DNA of 64,000 nucleotides from Ptiloglossa arizonensis (Eukaryota; Arthropoda; Insecta; Hymenoptera; Colletidae), in NCBI RefSeq assembly GCF_051014685.1, contig NC_135055.1, forward strand, positions 20,791,501 to 20,855,500. The letters run 5' to 3'. Both the position numbers and the translations under genes were made by a program. Of the stretch, positions 63,901 to 64,000 are shown in pieces (positions within the stretch are counted from its first letter, which is position 1; every line of letters starts with the position of its first letter). A model generated the notes under the pieces. It made no database searches. It was not told the DNA's origin and was given only the letters and a program-made list of their open reading frames with translations.

Positions 63901-64000
63901 GAAGTTGATGGACAAGTCGTTGCGCCGGGGTGAATTTCTCGATGAAGTCGCCCAAGCTCTCGGTGATTTCTTGGTCGAGACGACGAAATTCGACAGCTGG
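12113..64000 (+). CDS. Short stop spectraplakin (actin-microtubule crosslinker), 3' end beyond window
   Basis: Giant cytoskeletal linker. CDS exons, all phase-checked: 12113-12215 or alternative first exon 24787-24907; then 27601-27662, 33076-33165, 33549-33719, 40837-41116, 41774-42224, 42306-42572, 42768-43341, 43593-44063, 44152-45357, 45458-45541, 47172-47393, 49736-49851, 49939-59551, 62260-62406, 62521-62744, 62816-63610 and 63694 to the edge. Together they encode 5,061 residues. Domain order: CH1, CH2, plakin domain (spectrin repeats with internal SH3), plakin repeats, start of the spectrin rod. The CH domains bind F-actin; in this family the unseen C-terminus (EF hands, GAS2) binds microtubules. 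Diagnostic segments are [63 protein letters not shown] and [11 protein letters not shown]. Several promoters and cassette exons fit the known isoform complexity of shot. The plakin-repeat exon marks an insect shot-type rather than a short vertebrate isoform. Confidence 0.96.
15884..16085. repeat. Diverged ~109-bp tandem duplication
   Basis: Two adjacent related copies: one starts cagtcaacggagatgatt (15884), the next cagttaccggagacgatt (15993). Both continue with ttctatcgt-acgagacga and, further on, a variant of atatatttcgttta. The divergence suggests an old duplication. No coding potential is evident. Confidence 0.7.
17590..17700. repeat. Pyrimidine-rich block with (CCGT)n and (CCCT)n
   Basis: Near-continuous C/T sequence including repeats of ccgt around 17622-17642 and of ccct around 17660-17688. 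It lies in a very CpG-rich stretch (17160-18700) that could be a promoter-proximal island, but no start site or exon can be shown. Confidence 0.75.
18081..18108. repeat. (TTCG)n tetranucleotide array
   Basis: About seven uninterrupted copies of ttcg. The same unit or its complement recurs elsewhere in shot introns, for example 26070-26093, 38854-38875 and 48513-48540. Confidence 0.9.
21308..21352. repeat. Trinucleotide (CTC/CTT)n array
   Basis: Runs of cctcct followed by cttctt, together about 15 triplets, inside a shot intron. Open frames crossing it read as poly-Leu/Ser/Phe and are not credible genes. Confidence 0.85.
22914..22947. repeat. (GAGTC)n pentanucleotide array
   Basis: About six to seven tandem copies of gagtc, followed by degenerate copies. 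Intronic and non-coding. Confidence 0.9.
23579..23637. repeat. (TCTCG)n pentanucleotide array
   Basis: Roughly ten tandem copies of tctcg flanked by tttcg variants. It is a second, unrelated pentanucleotide microsatellite within 700 bp of the GAGTC array. Confidence 0.9.
24005..24075. repeat. (GTC/TTC)n triplet-rich stretch
   Basis: Imperfect gtcgtc, ttcgtc and gtcgtt triplets. Poly-Val/Ser/Arg open frames on both strands here come from the repeat, not from genes. Confidence 0.8.
24347..24386. repeat. (AT)n microsatellite
   Basis: About 18-20 uninterrupted AT dinucleotides, about 400 bp upstream of the second shot first-exon ATG. It probably lies in the promoter/5' UTR region of that transcript. 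Confidence 0.95.
24787..24907 (+). CDS. shot alternative first coding exon, form 2
   Basis: Encodes 40 residues plus one base. It starts [15 protein letters not shown] and ends ESLSKFK, then phase-1 donor gtcaga joining [11 protein letters not shown] at 27601. The start matches my recollection of the Drosophila Shot N-terminus with YYKDRLGFDP, supporting this start. It competes with the exon at 12113 for the same acceptor, so it marks a second promoter. The frame stays open beyond the donor to a second phase-1 GT at 25043. Confidence 0.92.
24908..25042 (+). CDS. Possible extension of the second first exon (alternative donor)
   Basis: If the gtcaga donor at 24908 is ignored, the frame runs on for 45 residues to cacg|gtaggt at 25042/25043, which is also phase 1 and so also joins cleanly to the 27601 exon. 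The added segment is rich in Trp and not low-complexity ([25 protein letters not shown]). It may be an isoform-specific insert before CH1 or fortuitous readthrough. Confidence 0.4.
25043..27600 (+). other. shot intron before CH1
   Basis: No exon supported. Contains an A-rich/AAAC tract (25980-26021), TTCG arrays near 26068-26093, a palindromic stretch of gtacata/tgtatac units near 26900-26945, and a CTAC/CCTA-type tetranucleotide array near 27238-27300. It ends in a pyrimidine tract and the ttccag acceptor of the CH1 exon. Confidence 0.6.
27238..27304. repeat. (CTAC)n-type tetranucleotide array
   Basis: Repeated ctac/ccta units with occasional variants (ctat, ctta), about 300 bp upstream of the first CH1 exon. 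Intronic. Confidence 0.85.
27601..27662 (+). CDS. shot exon, start of CH1
   Basis: 62 nt, entered at phase 1 and left at phase 0: [29 protein letters not shown] is the hallmark opening of CH1 in spectraplakins and plectin, and part of the first actin-binding surface. Acceptor gattccag and donor gtaagc are both strong. It is the common acceptor for both first exons. Confidence 0.97.
27663..31187 (+). other. shot intron within CH1, 5' part
   Basis: Contains the 140-bp minisatellite (28440-29000), a GAC-triplet stretch at 29325-29360, poly-A tracts at 30408-30437, a GGTC array at 30341-30364 and many chance ORFs. A 36-residue plus-strand ORF at 30547-30657 is high-complexity but unsupported. 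No other exon is credible before the microexon at 31188. Confidence 0.55.
28440..29000. repeat. ~140-bp minisatellite, about four copies
   Basis: Copies begin at 28452, 28592, 28732 and 28866 with aagaa(t/c)atcgtaacgagg. Each contains aaatcgagagaaatcatcgc followed by gatcgatcga, a variable middle, and a conserved acgagtagctcgcat. Periods are 140, 140 and 134 bp, and the last copy is truncated and diverged. The array is intronic in shot. Short ORFs on both strands that repeat with the same period reflect the array. Confidence 0.93.
31188..31205 (+). CDS. Candidate 18-nt microexon in CH1 (HWKYVK)
   Basis: A strong pyrimidine tract and gccgcag precede catggaag-like sequence: the 18 nt encode HWKYVK and are followed by donor gtatga. 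Both sides are phase 0, so inclusion would place six residues between VNKHLKK and ASRHVGDLF in CH1. Vertebrate plectin carries a short alternative exon (2-alpha) at the same junction; as I recall it also begins His-Trp. The position, phase and sequence together make a real cassette exon likely. Confidence 0.65.
31206..33075 (+). other. shot intron within CH1, 3' part
   Basis: No further exon supported. Ends with pyrimidine-rich sequence (32880-32960) and the acceptor gttgcag at 33075. Confidence 0.6.
33076..33165 (+). CDS. shot exon, CH1 middle
   Basis: 90 nt, phase 0 on both sides, encoding [20 protein letters not shown] and onward to [10 protein letters not shown]. This is the most conserved helix of CH1. 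Donor gtaagt. The size of 90 nt equals the plectin exon at the same place, an old exon structure. Confidence 0.97.
33549..33719 (+). CDS. shot exon, CH1 end
   Basis: 171 nt, phase 0/0, from [16 protein letters not shown] to [14 protein letters not shown]. It completes CH1. The acceptor is ttctag; the donor gtgagt follows the invariant HFQ, where the CH1-CH2 linker begins. Confidence 0.97.
33720..35222 (+). other. shot intron in the CH1-CH2 linker, 5' part
   Basis: No exon supported. Contains a long pyrimidine run (33775-33800) and a (CA)n array (33945-33974). The end (35195-35222) is a pyrimidine tract leading to the microexon acceptor. Confidence 0.6.
33945..33974. repeat. (CA)n microsatellite
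   Basis: About 14 uninterrupted CA dinucleotides in the CH1-CH2 intron. The minus-strand poly-Cys/Val frame crossing it is an artefact. Confidence 0.95.
35223..35237 (+). CDS. Candidate 15-nt microexon in the CH1-CH2 linker (SWRRK)
   Basis: A tract tttttgttttgtttcgcgcc and gcag precede agctggcgacgcaag, then a very strong donor gtaagtt. The 15 nt encode SWRRK. Flanking exons are phase 0, so inclusion would add five residues between ILHFQ and ISDIVVG, making the CH1-CH2 hinge more basic. Splice signals are excellent for such a short exon. There is no transcript evidence here. Confidence 0.55.
35238..39170 (+). other. shot intron, linker region, 3' part
   Basis: No internal exon supported. An (AAAT)n/A-rich patch sits at 35292-35322. 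The CpG-rich segment from about 37600 to 39170 may contain the promoter and 5' UTR of the candidate first exon at 39171. It includes an (ACGA)n array near 38854-38875. Confidence 0.5.
39171..39330 (+). CDS. Candidate alternative first exon (CH2-only shot isoform)
   Basis: ATG followed by an open, non-repetitive frame starting [20 protein letters not shown] and reaching [12 protein letters not shown], then a good-looking donor tag|gtaggg. It lies between the CH1 and CH2 exons, where Drosophila shot has a promoter for an isoform lacking CH1. Problem: this donor leaves phase 1, whereas CH2 at 40837 needs phase 0. A weaker donor gag|gttcta at 39323/39324 is phase 0 and would join V to ISDIVVG. 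The exon looks coding, but its partner is unproven. Confidence 0.45.
40420..40488 (+). CDS. Candidate 69-nt linker exon
   Basis: Acceptor tacttgcag, 69 nt, then a strong donor gtaagc. The exon is phase 0/0 and encodes 23 residues, starting [14 protein letters not shown] and ending PKPKTVR. It could be included between HFQ and ISDIVVG, lengthening the CH1-CH2 hinge with a Ser-rich basic segment that contains RQAS (basophilic-kinase type) and SP. The frame upstream lacks an ATG, so it would be an internal exon. The pyrimidine tract is weak, so chance remains possible. Confidence 0.4.
40837..41116 (+). CDS. shot exon, CH2
   Basis: 280 nt, phase 0 in and phase 1 out. Starts [19 protein letters not shown] and ends [11 protein letters not shown]. 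Includes [20 protein letters not shown], the CH2 core helix. CH2 stabilises actin binding by CH1 and sets the compactness of the actin-binding domain. Acceptor ccttttatag; donor gtaatt. Confidence 0.97.
41774..42224 (+). CDS. shot exon, CH2 end and first plakin-domain repeat
   Basis: 451 nt, phase 1 in and phase 2 out. [20 protein letters not shown] closes CH2, followed by [12 protein letters not shown] and the first spectrin repeat of the plakin domain ([20 protein letters not shown] and onward). Donor gtgaga after KR. Confidence 0.96.
42306..42572 (+). CDS. shot exon, plakin-domain spectrin repeat
   Basis: 267 nt, phase 2 in and out. Encodes [20 protein letters not shown] through [13 protein letters not shown]. 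Strongly alpha-helical; [17 protein letters not shown] is typical of the shot plakin domain. The following 195-nt intron (42573-42767) contains no in-frame stop and is a multiple of three. Confidence 0.95.
42691..42717. repeat. (GAGCTC)n hexanucleotide array in a short intron
   Basis: ctcgag/ctcgagctcg units occur in tandem for about 25 bp inside the 195-nt intron. If the intron were retained they would read Leu-Glu repeats. Confidence 0.85.
42768..43341 (+). CDS. shot exon, plakin-domain spectrin repeats
   Basis: 574 nt, phase 2 in and phase 0 out. Starts [19 protein letters not shown]; includes [19 protein letters not shown] and [18 protein letters not shown], closely matching plakin-domain repeats of MACF1 and dystonin (GSDLPSV). 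Ends SIEQYYE. Confidence 0.96.
43593..44063 (+). CDS. shot exon, plakin-domain repeats up to SH3
   Basis: 471 nt, phase 0/0. [20 protein letters not shown] then [20 protein letters not shown], a conserved plakin-domain signature, and [10 protein letters not shown] leading into the SH3 (VCSYKQVN). The SH3 in this family packs against the spectrin repeats and has lost typical ligand-binding residues. Confidence 0.96.
44152..45357 (+). CDS. shot exon, SH3 and following spectrin repeats
   Basis: 1,206 nt, phase 0/0, 402 residues. Opens [20 protein letters not shown], continuing the SH3 to [13 protein letters not shown], then spectrin repeats with [38 protein letters not shown] and [20 protein letters not shown]. 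The ATG at the exon start is internal, not a translation start: the SH3 is split across the preceding intron. Confidence 0.96.
45458..45541 (+). CDS. shot small exon, plakin domain
   Basis: 84 nt, phase 0/0, encoding [20 protein letters not shown] and ending IREGK. Spectrin-repeat helix content. Acceptor ttcgtag, donor gtaaga. Confidence 0.93.
45542..47171 (+). other. shot intron
   Basis: 1.6 kb without supported exons. Chance frames on both strands. No notable repeat except GCTC runs near 47015-47038. Confidence 0.6.
47172..47393 (+). CDS. shot exon, end of plakin domain
   Basis: 222 nt, phase 0/0, encoding [20 protein letters not shown] to MASHPED-like end (LHPEDASLQ). It includes [20 protein letters not shown] and [17 protein letters not shown], the conserved end of the plakin domain. 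Its phase-0 end allows direct joining to 62260, skipping the plakin-repeat block. Confidence 0.96.
47394..49735 (+). other. shot intron before the plakin-repeat block
   Basis: 2.3 kb with no supported exon. CpG-rich; contains a pyrimidine run near 48205-48225 and a GAAC/GAGC tetranucleotide array at 48513-48540. Confidence 0.6.
49736..49851 (+). CDS. shot exon leading into the plakin-repeat exon
   Basis: 116 nt, phase 0 in and phase 2 out. [20 protein letters not shown] then a Ser/Thr/Tyr-rich segment ending THYTQS. Because it exits at phase 2, it can only join 49939 in frame, not 62260, so it belongs to the plakin-repeat cassette. Confidence 0.9.
49939..59551 (+). CDS. shot giant plakin-repeat exon (9.6 kb)
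   Basis: One uninterrupted exon of 9,613 nt, about 3,200 residues, phase 2 in and phase 0 out (donor gtaagt). After a Ser/Thr/Glu-rich start it holds several dozen degenerate units of about 38-40 residues with the plectin/plakin-repeat pattern: helix ending EAIERGLID, then DPxTG, then a strand and SLxEA. Examples: [47 protein letters not shown]. In plectin and desmoplakin such repeats bind intermediate filaments; in shot their partner is less clear, and insects have no cytoplasmic intermediate filaments. Repeat-poor Ser/Thr/Glu-rich inserts interrupt the array near 51770-52200, 52960-53300 and 54880-55670. Large Shot isoforms with this block are known in Drosophila. Confidence 0.95.
54817..54876 (+). 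other. Hydrophobic segment in the plakin-repeat region
   Basis: [16 protein letters not shown] lies right after a plakin repeat ([10 protein letters not shown]) and before a strongly charged insert. It is the only long hydrophobic run I noticed in the giant exon. It is too short and Pro/Gly-containing to be a confident membrane span; a buried or partner-binding helix is as likely. Confidence 0.6.
55319..55465 (+). repeat. Coding 21-bp tandem array (KVKVEET)n
   Basis: Seven in-frame 21-bp units read [42 protein letters not shown] and KVKIEET. The unit length preserves the frame, and the charge pattern (K..., EE) with Val spacing gives a heptad-like helix. It sits in the third repeat-poor insert of the giant exon. 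Confidence 0.95.
59552..62259 (+). other. shot intron after the plakin-repeat exon
   Basis: 2.7 kb, T-rich in several places, with long poly-pyrimidine tracts (about 60075-60180 and 62046-62062) and AT-rich stretches (62005-62040). No exon is supported. An AG|GT site after a tract of Ts at 61434-61437 is noted as a finding. Confidence 0.6.
62260..62406 (+). CDS. shot exon, start of spectrin rod
   Basis: 147 nt, phase 0/0, encoding [20 protein letters not shown] to [10 protein letters not shown]. It is a spectrin-repeat helix. It is entered at phase 0, so it can follow either the giant exon or the exon ending at 47393. Confidence 0.94.
62521..62744 (+). CDS. shot exon, spectrin repeat
   Basis: 224 nt, phase 0 in and phase 2 out, from [20 protein letters not shown] to [19 protein letters not shown]. 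Acceptor gttttcag, donor gtgagt. Confidence 0.94.
62816..63610 (+). CDS. shot exon, spectrin repeats
   Basis: 795 nt, phase 2 in and out, starting [20 protein letters not shown]. It contains at least two spectrin repeats (W at conserved helix A positions in [15 protein letters not shown] and VLWLNNIE). [20 protein letters not shown] closely matches MACF1 rod repeats. Confidence 0.95.
63694..64000 (+). CDS. shot exon, spectrin repeat, continues past window
   Basis: At least 307 nt from acceptor tttgtag, starting [20 protein letters not shown], and still open at the right edge at VETTKFDSW. The rest of the rod and the C-terminal EF-hand and GAS2 modules must lie to the right. Confidence 0.94.

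Overview
This is a stretch of insect nuclear DNA, most likely hymenopteran (a bee or other aculeate is my inference). It has spliced genes with GT-AG introns, long CpG-rich introns full of short tandem arrays, a CUB-domain serine protease of the insect haemolymph/venom type, and a spectraplakin whose residues follow insect Short stop more closely than vertebrate MACF1 or dystonin. No rRNA, tRNA, CRISPR or intact transposon was recognised.

Layout. (1) About 1.4-4.1 kb, minus strand: a seven-exon secreted CUB + trypsin-like serine protease with a complete catalytic triad; its extreme C-terminus is unresolved. (2) 5.85-7.94 kb, plus strand: a four-exon, 616-residue coiled-coil protein, possibly Cep89-like, in AT-rich DNA and divergent from the protease. 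(3) 7.9-12.1 kb: non-coding, with a small C2H2-like ORF on the minus strand. (4) 12.1-64.0 kb, plus strand: most of the spectraplakin gene shot (short stop), running off the right edge. I could place 18 exons with consistent splice phase; together they encode about 5,061 residues without the optional exons.

The shot product runs: alternative N-termini (12113 and 24787, both splicing at phase 1 onto the same exon at 27601), CH1 (27601-33719), CH2 (40837-41774 onwards), a plakin domain of spectrin repeats with an embedded SH3 (41774-47393), then a giant 9.6-kb exon of several dozen plakin repeats (49939-59551), then the start of the spectrin-repeat rod (62260-64000). EF hands and the GAS2 microtubule-binding domain must lie beyond the window. 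The protein links actin, through the tandem CH domains, to microtubules.

The most interesting signals are small and lie in the actin-binding half of shot. They are an 18-nt in-frame microexon inside CH1 (31188-31205), a 15-nt one in the CH1-CH2 linker (35223-35237), a possible 69-nt linker exon (40420-40488), a possible CH2-only first exon (39171), and a second phase-matched donor that would add a Trp-rich 45-residue segment to one N-terminus. The plakin-repeat block is a two-exon cassette of 9,729 nt whose skipping keeps the frame, and it holds a 21-bp coding tandem array and a hydrophobic patch. Splice sites were read by eye with no transcript evidence.
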